Positions 1 through 8,206 of a DNA stretch of 36,360 nucleotides are shown piece by piece. Origin of the DNA: CAYQLK01 sp964426075 (lineage in GTDB: Bacteria > Patescibacteriota > Microgenomatia > CAYQLK01); the NCBI GenBank assembly GCA_964426075.1, contig CAYROP010000007.1:1-36360 (forward strand), written 5' to 3'. Below the pieces are notes generated by a model that was not told the origin of the DNA, ran no database searches, and worked only from the letters and a program-made list of their open reading frames with translations. The first letter of the stretch is position 1. Every line of letters begins with the position of its first letter. The translations under genes and the position numbers were made by a program.

Positions 1-44
1 AAATTACGGGAAAATTTTTTGAGGCTCTGAGAGCGCGGGAGCAT
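1..44 (-). CDS. rnpA: Ribonuclease P protein component, N-terminal fragment (runs off the window)
   Basis: Read on the minus strand from an ATG at 44, the first codons give MLPRSQSLKKFSRN, which resembles the conserved N-terminus of RnpA (MLP plus a basic LKK..F stretch). RnpA is the protein subunit of the tRNA 5'-processing ribozyme. The ATG overlaps the rpmH stop in a TAATG arrangement, the usual translationally coupled rpmH-rnpA order. Only about 14 codons are inside the window. The identification rests on this short match plus synteny. Confidence 0.7.
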   Translation of the reverse strand, partial: MLPRSQSLKKFSRN

Positions 45-202
45 TATTTATGATTAATTACTCTGACTGTTAATGATTTGCGGCCTTTTCTTCTGCGCGC
101 AGAAAGTACTGCCCGACCAGCTCTAGTTAGTGATCTCTTAAAGAAGCCGTGTTTGCGGGCTCTTTTTTTCTTTTTTGGTTGATATGTTCTTTTTGTTGCC
201 AT
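44..202 (-). CDS. rpmH: 50S ribosomal protein L34
   Basis: This 52-residue, extremely basic protein starts MATKRTYQPKKKKRARKHGF and continues through a KRSLTRAGRAVLSARRRKGR core, the unmistakable L34 signature (TYQP...R.HGF..R..T..GR.VL..RR.KGR..L). It is slightly longer than the typical 44-46 residues because of extra lysines after TYQP and a short C-terminal tail. It is transcribed away from oriC and coupled to rnpA through TAATG. A plausible promoter, TTGCAT (246-241) - 18 bp - TATAAT (222-217) on the minus strand, gives a leader of only about 8 nt. Confidence 0.95.
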   Translation of the reverse strand: MATKRTYQPKKKKRARKHGFFKRSLTRAGRAVLSARRRKGRKSLTVRVINHK

Positions 203-428
203 AATTTGCGTGGGGAATTATATGTCTAATGATTGAGCAAATGCAAGCGCAAAAAATGCTTTTTCCACAATTAGATAAATGCTTGACGATATGTGGATAA
301 ATGCAATATAGTCATAGAACCTTTTCGGGCAGAAAATGACTGTTTGCCCAGTCTTACCCTAAAAAGAAAACACCTCCAAAACAAACCTAATATTGACTTA
401 AATTTAGTCAAAAAAATAAACACGACCT
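203..428. promoter_or_regulatory. oriC-proximal rpmH/dnaA intergenic region with DnaA boxes and the dnaA promoter
   Basis: This divergent control region contains one perfect DnaA box on the minus strand (TGTGGATAA, 292-300) and one near-consensus box (TTTTCCACA, 261-269). A plus-strand promoter, TTGACG (283-288) - 18 bp - TATAGT (307-312), straddles the perfect box, so DnaA binding would sit between the -35 and -10 of its own gene. That suggests autorepression. A 19-bp inverted repeat, TTGACT-7-AGTCAA (393-411), lies just upstream of the dnaA start. No Shine-Dalgarno precedes dnaA. The dnaA leader would be about 110 nt. Confidence 0.75.
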
Positions 429-1799
429 ATGGAAGTTGATTCGAAAAAACTTTGGAGTGAAGTATTAAAGGATATAAAGTCTGATCTTTCGCCTGCTAAT
501 TTTCGAACATGGTTTAGTGCAACTAAATTAGAAAATATACAGGAAAACGAAAAAGTCTCGTTTAGGGTGGTCGTTTTAAATAATTTTGTTCGAGAACAAA
601 TTCAAGCTAGATATCTTGATCAAATAAAGGAAAAAATAGGTAAAAAATTTGGGGAGAGTGAATTTGACCTATCTGTGGAAGTGGGAACTGTTGAGGTTGT
701 AAATGTAGTGGAAGCTCCAAAAATAAGTGAGGTTTTTAAAGAACAGACGAGCACAAGTGAAATAAAGGTGGGGTGGAGTAGTGTTAATAATCTTAATCCA
801 AATTTTACATTTGAAAAGTTTGTGGTTGGGAATTCTAATAATTTAGCATTTGCTGCGGCTCAAGCTGTATCTCAGAGTCCTGGAAGTGTTTATAACCCGT
901 TTTTTATATATGGAGGGGTTGGGGTTGGAAAAACACATCTAATGCAGGCTGTAGCTAACGCAGTAATTGAAAGAGACTCGAGTGTGAGAGTTATTTATAC
1001 AACCTGTGAAAAATTTACGAATGAGTTTATTGAGTCGATATCTTCAAAAAATTCTAAAAACTTTAGGGAAAAATTCCGTAGAAACGACATATTAATGATT
1101 GACGATATTCAATTTTTGAGCGGAAAAGAATCAACACAAGAAGAGTTTTTTCACACATTTAATGAATTATATGGGGGTGGAAAACAGATAATTATGACCT
1201 CTGATCGACACCCTTCGTCTTTGGGGAAAATTGAAGATAGACTTGTTTCACGTTTTTTAGGCGGACTTACAGTTGATATTGGTAATCCTGATTTTGAAAT
1301 GCGTGTTGCAATTATTAACCAAAAGATAAAAGCAAAGGGTTTGAATTTGGCTCCTGAAATTGTGGATATCATTGCGTCAAAAGTGGATAAAAACACAAGG
1401 GAATTAGAAGGGGTGTTGACAGGTATTATTTCTTTAGCTTCGCTACGAGGCCAGTCAATAGATGTGGATATCGTTAAAAAATTCTTTGGTATACAAAGCG
1501 AAACAAAAAGAACTAAACCAATTACCCCAAGGAGGGTAATTTCGGTCGTGGGGAACAAAACTAAAGTTTCTACGGGCGATATTTTAGGGAAAAACAGACA
1601 AAAAGAATTGGTTACAGCTAGACAAATAGTAATGTATTTACTTCGAGAAGAGTATAAATTTTCGTTGGTTTCAATTGGTGATTCGTTGGGTGGAAGGGAT
1701 CACACAACTGTAATGCACGGTGTCGAAAAAATAAAAACCGATATTAAGTCTGATATCTCTCTAAGAGAGTTAGTGTTAGAAATAAATAACTCCTTATAA
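429..1799 (+). CDS. dnaA: Chromosomal replication initiator DnaA
   Basis: This 456-residue AAA+ initiator binds DnaA boxes and melts oriC. It has the full domain layout. Domain I covers about residues 1-85 (LWSEVLKDIKSDLSPANFRTWF), followed by a short domain II linker. The ATPase has Walker A GGVGVGKT (162-169) and Walker B ILMIDDIQFL (221-230). Domain IV carries the DNA-binding signature GGRDHTTVMHG (421-431). The length is normal for the family. The ATG at 429 gives the expected N-terminus although no Shine-Dalgarno is visible. dnaN lies 245 bp downstream in the same direction, with DnaA boxes between. Confidence 0.98.
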   Translation: MEVDSKKLWSEVLKDIKSDLSPANFRTWFSATKLENIQENEKVSFRVVVLNNFVREQIQARYLDQIKEKIGKKFGESEFDLSVEVGTVEVVNVVEAPKISEVFKEQTSTSEIKVGWSSVNNLNPNFTFEKFVVGNSNNLAFAAAQAVSQSPGSVYNPFFIYGGVGVGKTHLMQAVANAVIERDSSVRVIYTTCEKFTNEFIESISSKNSKNFREKFRRNDILMIDDIQFLSGKESTQEEFFHTFNELYGGGKQIIMTSDRHPSSLGKIEDRLVSRFLGGLTVDIGNPDFEMRVAIINQKIKAKGLNLAPEIVDIIASKVDKNTRELEGVLTGIISLASLRGQSIDVDIVKKFFGIQSETKRTKPITPRRVISVVGNKTKVSTGDILGKNRQKELVTARQIVMYLLREEYKFSLVSIGDSLGGRDHTTVMHGVEKIKTDIKSDISLRELVLEINNSL

Positions 1800-2044
1800 A
1801 AGTTTTGCACAACAACTAATGTTTTATCCACAATCTTATCCACAAATTACGAATATTTTTACAGACAAAATAAACCCAAAAATAAGCATACTTTTATGGG
1901 TTATAATATAAAAATTGCTTATTCTAATAACAAAATGTTAATTTTCGACAGTATTTTTGAAGCTAAACTCGGCGTGGAATTACACATATCTACAGAGTAT
2001 ATTACTGTGATTACTTGTTTTAAATTAAAAAATAAATAAGAGAT
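1800..2044. other. dnaA-dnaN intergenic region: probable replication origin with tandem DnaA boxes
   Basis: Two perfect DnaA boxes (TTATCCACA) lie in direct orientation at 1824-1832 and 1836-1844, only 12 bp apart. A long, very AT-rich stretch follows and is a good candidate for the unwinding element. A TATAAT (1902-1907), probably the dnaN -10, sits between the arms of an 8-bp inverted repeat, AATAAGCA (1881-1888) and TGCTTATT (1916-1923). With the boxes upstream of dnaA this resembles a bipartite bacterial oriC. That this is the active origin is inferred from box density, AT content and gene order. Confidence 0.75.
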
Positions 2045-3172
2045 ATGACTCAAACAAAAATTGGTTTTTCAGTTAAACAAGAAGAGTTTAATCAAGCCTT
2101 ACAGCTTGTATTGAGGGCTATTAGTTCAAAAATTACATTACCAATTCTTAGTAATTTTTTAATTGAGGTAGAGACAAATAAAATAATTGTTTCATCTACG
2201 AATTTGGATGTGGCTATATCTGTTAATCTAGTGGCAACAAATACTGAACTAGGAAAAATCGCAGTTCCAGGAAAAATTCTCAATGATTTGGTTTCGACAC
2301 TAAACCCTGGAGAGTTAAGATTGGAAGTTATTGATGGTGTGGGGTCGTTATCTTCAGGTAAGTTTGCGGCCAAAATAAACACCGCACCGGTTGAAGATTA
2401 TCCAGTTATACCTTCAGAGTCCGGAAAAGCTAGGGTTAGTATTCCTGCAAAAATATTATCGACAGCAATTAATAGAGTTGAATTTGCAGCAGCAATTGAT
2501 GAATCTCGTCCCATCCTAGCTGGAGTTTTGTTTGATTTGTCTGAAAAGGGTTTGGAGTTGGTGGCAACTGATGGTTATAGACTTTCGCACGCTAGATTTG
2601 AAAGAGAATTTGTATCACCAATAAAAATAGTTATTCCAGCAAAAACATTACAAGAAGTTTCAAAAATCGCTTCGGTTGGTGATGAAATTGGGATTTGGTT
2701 GTCAGAGAATGATAAACAGGTTGTTTTTCGTACTGGTAATGTGAAAATAGTTTCGAGGATTATTGAAGGCGAGTATCCAAATTGGAGAAAAATCGTTCCC
2801 GATAGTTTTAATACAAAGATGTTGATCGCAAAGGATGAGTTTGCAAGAGCACTAACTCAAGCTGCGGTTTTTGCGAAAGAATCCGGAAATGTTGTCAAAT
2901 TAAGTTTAGGTGAAGGATTAGGTTTGGTAGTATCTTCTGTTTCTAGAGAACTTGGGGAGGAAAAAAATGAAATTGATGGTGAAATGACAGGACCCTCAGG
3001 GGAGATAGCATTTAATTGGAGATATTTGAATGATTTTTTAGGGGTGTGTGAGTCAGAGAAATTTTATTTGGAAATGCTTGAGAGTTTAAAACCAGGTAAG
3101 TTTACTCTTGAAAAGAACGAGTCAGGGGTTGAGTTTATGCATATTATTATGCCTGTGAGATTACAGGAGTAA
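2045..3172 (+). CDS. dnaN: DNA polymerase III subunit beta (sliding clamp)
   Basis: This 375-residue beta clamp forms the ring that tethers polymerase III to DNA. The N-terminus (FSVKQEEFNQALQLVLRAISSKITLPILSN) and repeated clamp features such as LVATDGYRLSHARF and EGEYPNWRKIVP are typical of DnaN. It ends HIIMPVRLQE, close to the usual IMP(M/V)R C-terminus. The length is normal. The ATG at 2045 has only a weak purine stretch upstream (aagaga). It is followed after 34 bp by the DUF721-like gene, with no recF or gyrB in the next positions. Confidence 0.98.
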   Translation: MTQTKIGFSVKQEEFNQALQLVLRAISSKITLPILSNFLIEVETNKIIVSSTNLDVAISVNLVATNTELGKIAVPGKILNDLVSTLNPGELRLEVIDGVGSLSSGKFAAKINTAPVEDYPVIPSESGKARVSIPAKILSTAINRVEFAAAIDESRPILAGVLFDLSEKGLELVATDGYRLSHARFEREFVSPIKIVIPAKTLQEVSKIASVGDEIGIWLSENDKQVVFRTGNVKIVSRIIEGEYPNWRKIVPDSFNTKMLIAKDEFARALTQAAVFAKESGNVVKLSLGEGLGLVVSSVSRELGEEKNEIDGEMTGPSGEIAFNWRYLNDFLGVCESEKFYLEMLESLKPGKFTLEKNESGVEFMHIIMPVRLQE

Positions 3173-3206
3173 AAACCTGATTCGTTTTTAGCTTATTTAA
3201 AGCTTT

Positions 3207-3515
3207 ATGGCAGGATTTGAAAAGGTTGATAGCCTAATTAGACAATTTAAGTTTAATAGCGTCGAAAAACGGGCCTTAGGGGCCCTACAAGTAGTTTCTA
3301 AATGCCAAATAGTTGTAGATAAATGGGTTGCTAATAAATATAAAGGAAAATTTAAAATCCAAGTTGTTTTGTATAAAGATAAAATATTAATAGTGGGAGT
3401 GGATAATGGTACGTATGCTGTTCTAGTAAGAAAGGATATTAAAGGACTAAAGACCCAAATAAATAGAGTATTAGGAGTTGGTTTGGTTAAGGAAATTAAA
3501 GTTAGGGTTGTATAA
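3207..3515 (+). CDS. DUF721/DciA-like small protein
   Basis: This is a 102-residue basic protein. An N-terminal helix (SLIRQFKFNSVEK...ALQVVSKCQIVVDKWV) is followed by alternating beta-strand segments (KFKIQVVLYKDKILIVGVDNGTYAVLVRKDIKGLKTQINRVLG), ending in a strand (LVKEIKVRVV). This matches the general build of DUF721 proteins, which include the DnaB-helicase loader DciA: a W..IVG-like helix, then a strand with an A/V-rich helix, then an 'i..irf'-like last strand. It lies directly after dnaN, where many bacteria have recF and where CPR genomes often have such a short protein. The family assignment is by pattern only. If correct, a role in helicase loading is plausible. Confidence 0.55.
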   Translation: MAGFEKVDSLIRQFKFNSVEKRALGALQVVSKCQIVVDKWVANKYKGKFKIQVVLYKDKILIVGVDNGTYAVLVRKDIKGLKTQINRVLGVGLVKEIKVRVV

Positions 3516-3522
3516 ATTGGAA

Positions 3523-4545
3523 CTAATTAACCACAGCTTCTACTGTGAGTTGGATTAGGTACGATTGTCCGTCATTAGATAAAGCGTTACCTGTAAAGAC
3601 ATAAAATGGATAAATAGTTTCAGGATTTTTCGTGGTGGGGTGAAAATAAGCAATTTCTAGTGAATCAATTGATATTGATTTGTAATTCGTAATGTAATAG
3701 GCTTCTTCATCAGATTTAGTACCCGAGATTTTTTTGATTTGAGTAATTGTAGATTGGTTGTTTAATAGCTTGTTCACAGCTTGTTGTGGGGTTATAAAGG
3801 CAACCTCTGCCTTGGATTGGTAATTGGGGTTGACTAGGGCAAAGCTGGTGATATTTCCAGAAATATCTAGGGAGATTGTGCCGACCGAAAGGTTGGGAGT
3901 ACGGTCGGTTGATACAGGGATATCGTTGATTTTATTAAGAATATAAAAAGTGATCGTGTCAGCAGAATCATAGTTTGTAATTGGTTGGTCGTTTAGGTTG
4001 GTTGATAAGTAAAATTCCGGTAAAGACAGAATATGGTTTGGGTTTTGAGAAAGCGTATTTAAAGCTGTTTTTGCTGTATTTGTAATAGTTTCGATTGGTA
4101 GTTTTTGAGTGGAGGTTGTTTGAGGACTTCTGTAAATTATTGTTAAATCGTCGATTGTGAGTGTACGGTTTTGATCAACATAGACCCTTCTAGTTCCAAG
4201 ATCAGTTATAAGGTCTCTGAAATTTTGTGTGTCAAATTTAAAAAAAGTAGATATTTTATTGAAATCTTGAGGGGTTTTTGTGATGCTTGCGTTATATATG
4301 GTTTCAGGTGAATTAAAGGCCGAAATTGTTTCACTGATTTGATATTTTTGTGGTTTGTTAGTAAACGGATCGTTGTCGGGTTGGGAGTTTTTGGGAACGG
4401 ATGTTTCGCTTGTAATAGGCACTGGGACCTCTTTTTTGGATGGATTAAGGAGTAGATACATAAATATAAACAGCAGGACAAATCCCGCAAAGAAGAAAAA
4501 AATCCAGTATTTACCTAATTTGGTTTTAAGATCTGTAAGTGTCAT
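3523..4545 (-). CDS. Hypothetical membrane-anchored extracytoplasmic protein, last gene of the T4SS-like operon
   Basis: This 340-residue protein has a single strongly hydrophobic helix near the N-terminus (about residues 14-33, YWIFFFFAGFVLLFIFMYLLL). A Thr/Pro/Ser-rich linker and a large domain rich in beta-strand-like and Asn/Thr segments follow, presumably outside the membrane. I recognise no catalytic motif. It starts 3 bp after the stop of the M23-peptidase gene and so is co-transcribed with the secretion cluster, which suggests an accessory or structural role at the envelope. Its end is 7 bp from the convergent DUF721-like gene. Confidence 0.7.
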   Translation of the reverse strand: MTLTDLKTKLGKYWIFFFFAGFVLLFIFMYLLLNPSKKEVPVPITSETSVPKNSQPDNDPFTNKPQKYQISETISAFNSPETIYNASITKTPQDFNKISTFFKFDTQNFRDLITDLGTRRVYVDQNRTLTIDDLTIIYRSPQTTSTQKLPIETITNTAKTALNTLSQNPNHILSLPEFYLSTNLNDQPITNYDSADTITFYILNKINDIPVSTDRTPNLSVGTISLDISGNITSFALVNPNYQSKAEVAFITPQQAVNKLLNNQSTITQIKKISGTKSDEEAYYITNYKSISIDSLEIAYFHPTTKNPETIYPFYVFTGNALSNDGQSYLIQLTVEAVVN

Positions 4546-4548
4546 TTT

Positions 4549-6135
4549 TTAGTTTACTCTTGCACAACTTCCTGAACAGGCACGAACATCGACAGGTATA
4601 TATGGCGGTTCCATTCGAAGCCCGCGAAATTCATAGTGCAAGTGGGTGCCACGAATATCTGGAGGAAGAATATATCCAGTATATCCCTCGTAACCAATTA
4701 CCTGACCTTTGGTTACGACCGCACCCACCTCGATTCCGCTTCCAAACGCATCTAAGTGGCCATAGATAGCTTGGAATGCCACACCGTTGCAGGTACCACT
4801 TAGAATAACCGTTAGTCCAGTTCTTCCTGTAATTGGATGACTCGCATTAGGATCAGAATATTTGTATTGTACAATTCCATTAAAACTAGCAAGGAGGCTG
4901 TCGGTGTAGTAAGTGGCAATATCAACAGCTTCGAGTGATTGGTGTGAAATATTAGCACCTGGGCCTTGCGTGACATTGCCCGATCCGGCAACTGGCCAGC
5001 CAGAAGGACAGTCTCCAGTTGGAGTACCAATAAAAACGCTAGACAGGTCGTTAGCTGTGGAAGACACTGAATTACTAAACCCTCCACCAGGTAGTGGTTC
5101 GGGGGTTATTTGCGGATCGAAGGATTTGAAATTAATAGAAAATTTATTGCTAATACTGGAATCTTCAAAGATGATTTCGTTAGGTATATTCAAATTATAG
5201 TTGATATTCGTGGTTTGGTTGGGGTTTAGTGAAGTTGGACAGGTTATTGTTGGTGGAGTTAGGGTGCGGACTGAACCGTTTTTGGTGGTGTGAGTGATTG
5301 TGTCTGAGCAGGCTATATCGTAAACAGGCTGATTACCTGCGGTAATACTTACAGAATATGTGATTGTTTGAGGAAGGTCAGAGTTTTCTAAATTAATAGT
5401 TTTGGCTGGCCCTAATGATTTATTGGTGGCGCTTACTAATTTCTGGATTTGAATATAAGTGTTTCCTGACTCTCCTTCGGTCGCGTCGCCTGGTAAGACA
5501 ATTTGTTCCGGAAGGCTTGGATTAGTAAAAAGAGCTGAGGATACAGTGTTGTAACTTAAAACAGAAAAGGCTGTTACTCCTCCAACGGTTGCGGTTGGAA
5601 TGAGAACGGCAGGGTTGGTAGCGATTGAAACTGCAGCACTTGCACCACTGCTAAATAGACCGCCAAGACTAGATAATCCTCCACCAATTAAACCAACCGT
5701 TCCGCTAGCTGCTCCACCTAGAAATGAGGCTGTTGCGCTAAGAGCACCCCAAGCTGAGGCTACCCAGCCAATTGGTGCTGTAACTGCACCCCATAATTTT
5801 GGAAGGTTAAGAAGAATATTATCGACAAATGCGGCGTAAGGAGGGAAGTGGCTGTATAACCAGACAGAGGCTGTTCCTCCTAAAAATCCACCAATTAAGG
5901 CACCAATTGGTCCACCGAGAGCAAATCCGATTGCGGCTCCGATTGCAAAACCGATTACAAACGCAGCAATTTGAGTTAGTAACCAAAGAAAAAATAAGTA
6001 GGCTAAAAATGCTAAAGTGCCTAAGATATATGCGATTTGTTTTTTGTATTTGGCTGCTAGCATTAATCCCGCTTGGACAAGTAGCGATACTCCTCCGGTT
6101 CCGGCACCAATTGCTGCAGAAATTCCAACTTTGGC
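4549..6135 (-). CDS. C-terminal part of a giant membrane protein with M23 (LytM-type) peptidoglycan peptidase domain; 5' end in the assembly gap
   Basis: From the internal ATG at 6063 this is 504 residues, but the frame stays open for 24 more codons up to the gap edge at 6135 (AKVGISAAIGAGTGG...). The first 70 residues hold several Gly/Ala-rich membrane helices. A Gly/Ser-rich region (about 90-170), a Cys-containing beta-rich region with a Pro-rich stretch and then a complete M23 zinc peptidase follow. The peptidase has SHQSLEAVDIA (His374, Asp381), YGHLD (His436) and GTHLHYEFRG (His474, His476). M23 enzymes cut peptide cross-links in peptidoglycan. In T4SS-like machines such domains open the wall for the channel or pilus. 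The neighbouring 635-codon piece at 6236-8141 is most likely the N-terminal part of the same protein, because both gap edges carry GCCAAAG in the same codon phase. Confidence 0.85.
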   Translation of the reverse strand, partial: AKVGISAAIGAGTGGVSLLVQAGLMLAAKYKKQIAYILGTLAFLAYLFFLWLLTQIAAFVIGFAIGAAIGFALGGPIGALIGGFLGGTASVWLYSHFPPYAAFVDNILLNLPKLWGAVTAPIGWVASAWGALSATASFLGGAASGTVGLIGGGLSSLGGLFSSGASAAVSIATNPAVLIPTATVGGVTAFSVLSYNTVSSALFTNPSLPEQIVLPGDATEGESGNTYIQIQKLVSATNKSLGPAKTINLENSDLPQTITYSVSITAGNQPVYDIACSDTITHTTKNGSVRTLTPPTITCPTSLNPNQTTNINYNLNIPNEIIFEDSSISNKFSINFKSFDPQITPEPLPGGGFSNSVSSTANDLSSVFIGTPTGDCPSGWPVAGSGNVTQGPGANISHQSLEAVDIATYYTDSLLASFNGIVQYKYSDPNASHPITGRTGLTVILSGTCNGVAFQAIYGHLDAFGSGIEVGAVVTKGQVIGYEGYTGYILPPDIRGTHLHYEFRGLRMEPPYIPVDVRACSGSCARVN

Positions 6136-6235
6136 NNNNNNNNNNNNNNNNNNNNNNNNNNNNNNNNNNNNNNNNNNNNNNNNNNNNNNNNNNNNNNNNN
6201 NNNNNNNNNNNNNNNNNNNNNNNNNNNNNNNNNNN
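6136..6235. other. 100-N assembly gap inside the giant M23 protein gene
   Basis: Exactly 100 Ns, the usual placeholder for a gap of unknown length. On the minus strand the base string GCCAAAG is present immediately before and immediately after the gap. Any open reading frame that simply crosses the 100 Ns is an artefact of the arbitrary length. Confidence 0.97.
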
Positions 6236-8141
6236 CTTTGGCTGCCCCTTTTTTGGCAAAAGCCTTAAGTTTGCCTTTGGCGCGGCCAGTGGAGAATTTT
6301 TGAGAAAAACTAAAGAATGATTTTTTAGGAATAAAATTGGTTGATCTGGTGATAGTTTGTCCTGCAATGCTTTGTGAGTAGTAGGTTCTTGAGAAACCGC
6401 CCATTCTCCAGGCTGAGCGTTTATTAGGATTTTGAAATTGGGGAATTTGTTCGTAAAGCTCTAGTTCGTCTGAGTAGTTTTTGAGAAGAATTGCTTGTCC
6501 GGCAGAAATAGACCCTCGTTCTTTTAGTTCTTTAGTGCTTCGAGCAAGGAAAGATTGCCTTTGCGGTGAAGGTTGAAGGGTTTCGGCTAAAAAATCTTCG
6601 TAACCCTCCTTTTGTCGTTTTGGGTTTGACATAAGGGAGGCAAAGGCGTGGTTTTCTGCAGCTTCGGCTTCAGCAGGGGCAACGGCCTGTTGTCCTTGAG
6701 CATAAATATTTACAGGTTGGAGAATTTCTCTACTTATTGTGTCGGTTACAAAACGAGGTGCAGCTTGAGTTAGAAGAGATTTGTCTTCGAGTTTGCTGTC
6801 TAGGTGTTTAAGTAGTGAATTAAAGCTTTGTTCTTGAGCATCGTCTAAGTTTTGAAGAAATCGTTCCGGTTGAAGAGGTATATTTTTTTCAAAATCATCA
6901 GCCGTAGAAGCCAGAACTTTTTGTGCAATGGTAGGTAAAAAAACTTGTTGGATTCCTGCCGAGACAATAAGTTTGTTTTGTGACGTATTTGTGCTTGGGT
7001 TGATTTTTAGTGCTGTGTCAACAGCGTGATCAATAATTTCTGTGTGGGTAATTGGCGCTTCTTTAGGGTCAGTGAGGGTATTAATTAATAAAATTTGTGA
7101 TGCAACGTTCGCCTGGGAAACTGCAGGAAAATTGGTTTCTGAAGATTGATCAACGGCGACTAAAAACTCTTCAGACTTGATAAGTTTGTCGGCTTGCTTG
7201 GCGGTTTCTGGTTCTTTGGCGAGGGCTTCGTATATTTCGGAAGCAATTACAGGAGATAGTTCTTGATAGTCTGCGGTGTGGGTGGAATAAACGATATTAG
7301 TGGCGACTCTGTCTGAAATCTTGCCCACAAGTCGTTCTTGGTTGGCGGCGTCTATTTTTGCTTTAAAAATTGTGGCAGAAATTGCTGGGGAGAGGATTAT
7401 TTGTTTTATTGAAGAGGCGACTTCCTTATGAGTGAGATTAACTGTGTCTTCGAGGTTTTTTACTGTAATATCTCTTTTTGTTTTAGTATCGGTTGAATTT
7501 GATTTGTTAGTTGGGGGTATATTTGGGATAGGAACTGGAAGGGTGATAGTTGGTGGTGGGGTTTTTGTGCTAGTTATTATTGGTTGTTGTATTGGTTGTG
7601 GTGAGCTGGGTAGGTTTTGACTGGTTTCTGGTTCAACTGGGGAAGGGGTGTTAATTTTGATGGTTTTTGGTAGCTCAATCGCAGGAGGAAGGTTTTCAGC
7701 GGCTTTTTCCTGGCGAATTTTTTGTATTACAGAATCGACTTCTTCAATTGTTGCTAGTCCGCTAGCAGGTAATTCAGTCTGGGTTTTATCGACCTTGGAA
7801 ATAATAGGTGTGGCGGCCAGGTTTGTGATTTCAAGTTCCTTAAGATCGTTTTCGATTAAATTGGAAAAAATCTGTCTGAGAACAAGAATGTTTTGGCCAA
7901 TATCTGCAATTTTGTATTGATCAGCAATGTTTTGGATCGAAATCAATGTTTGTTCATAATTTACTCCAGGAAAGAGATCTAAAAATTTTTCATTGAATTC
8001 TTTTTCGGTTGGGAATCGTGGTGGAAGATTATTTGTGGCGGATTTTTCAAAAAACTCTAGAGTCCAGTCAGCCAGTCGAAATTGTAATAATTGATCAAGT
8101 GCATTTTTTGGTTTGGAAATTGTTTCGGGTATGGTTGCCAT
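6236..8141 (-). CDS. N-terminal part of the giant T4SS-associated membrane protein; 3' end in the assembly gap
   Basis: 635 codons are readable from the ATG at 8141. The product is largely soluble and helical. It starts MATIPETISKPKNALDQLL, has a Pro/Thr-rich linker (about 165-225), long polar helical stretches, and a basic Lys/Ala-rich end (KGKLKAFAKKGAAK) that runs into the gap. No enzymatic motif is recognised. If the gap is collapsed on the shared GCCAAAG, the frame continues as KKGAAKVGISAAIGAG into the Gly-rich membrane and M23 region, giving one protein of about 1161 residues. This would put the long N-terminal domain in the cytoplasm and the M23 domain outside. It lies 65 bp downstream of virB4 in the same operon. 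The frame read straight across the Ns ends in a short Pro/Glu-containing tail that I regard as false. Confidence 0.8.
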
Positions 8142-8206
8142 GTTTTATTTACTAATAATAATCCTTGTGGTGTTAGATGAGCTATTTAGAGCCATCTTTG
8201 TCTAGC

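Noticed and set aside
1151..1558. 135-residue minus-strand frame inside dnaA
   Set aside because: It is a shadow of a highly conserved coding sequence.
6063..6135. A tail of about 23 residues after the gap that would complete the 635-codon frame to a 692-residue protein
   Set aside because: It exists only because 100 Ns keep that frame open. The other frame encodes a Gly-rich membrane segment that continues into the M23 protein and matches the codon phase at the gap edge.
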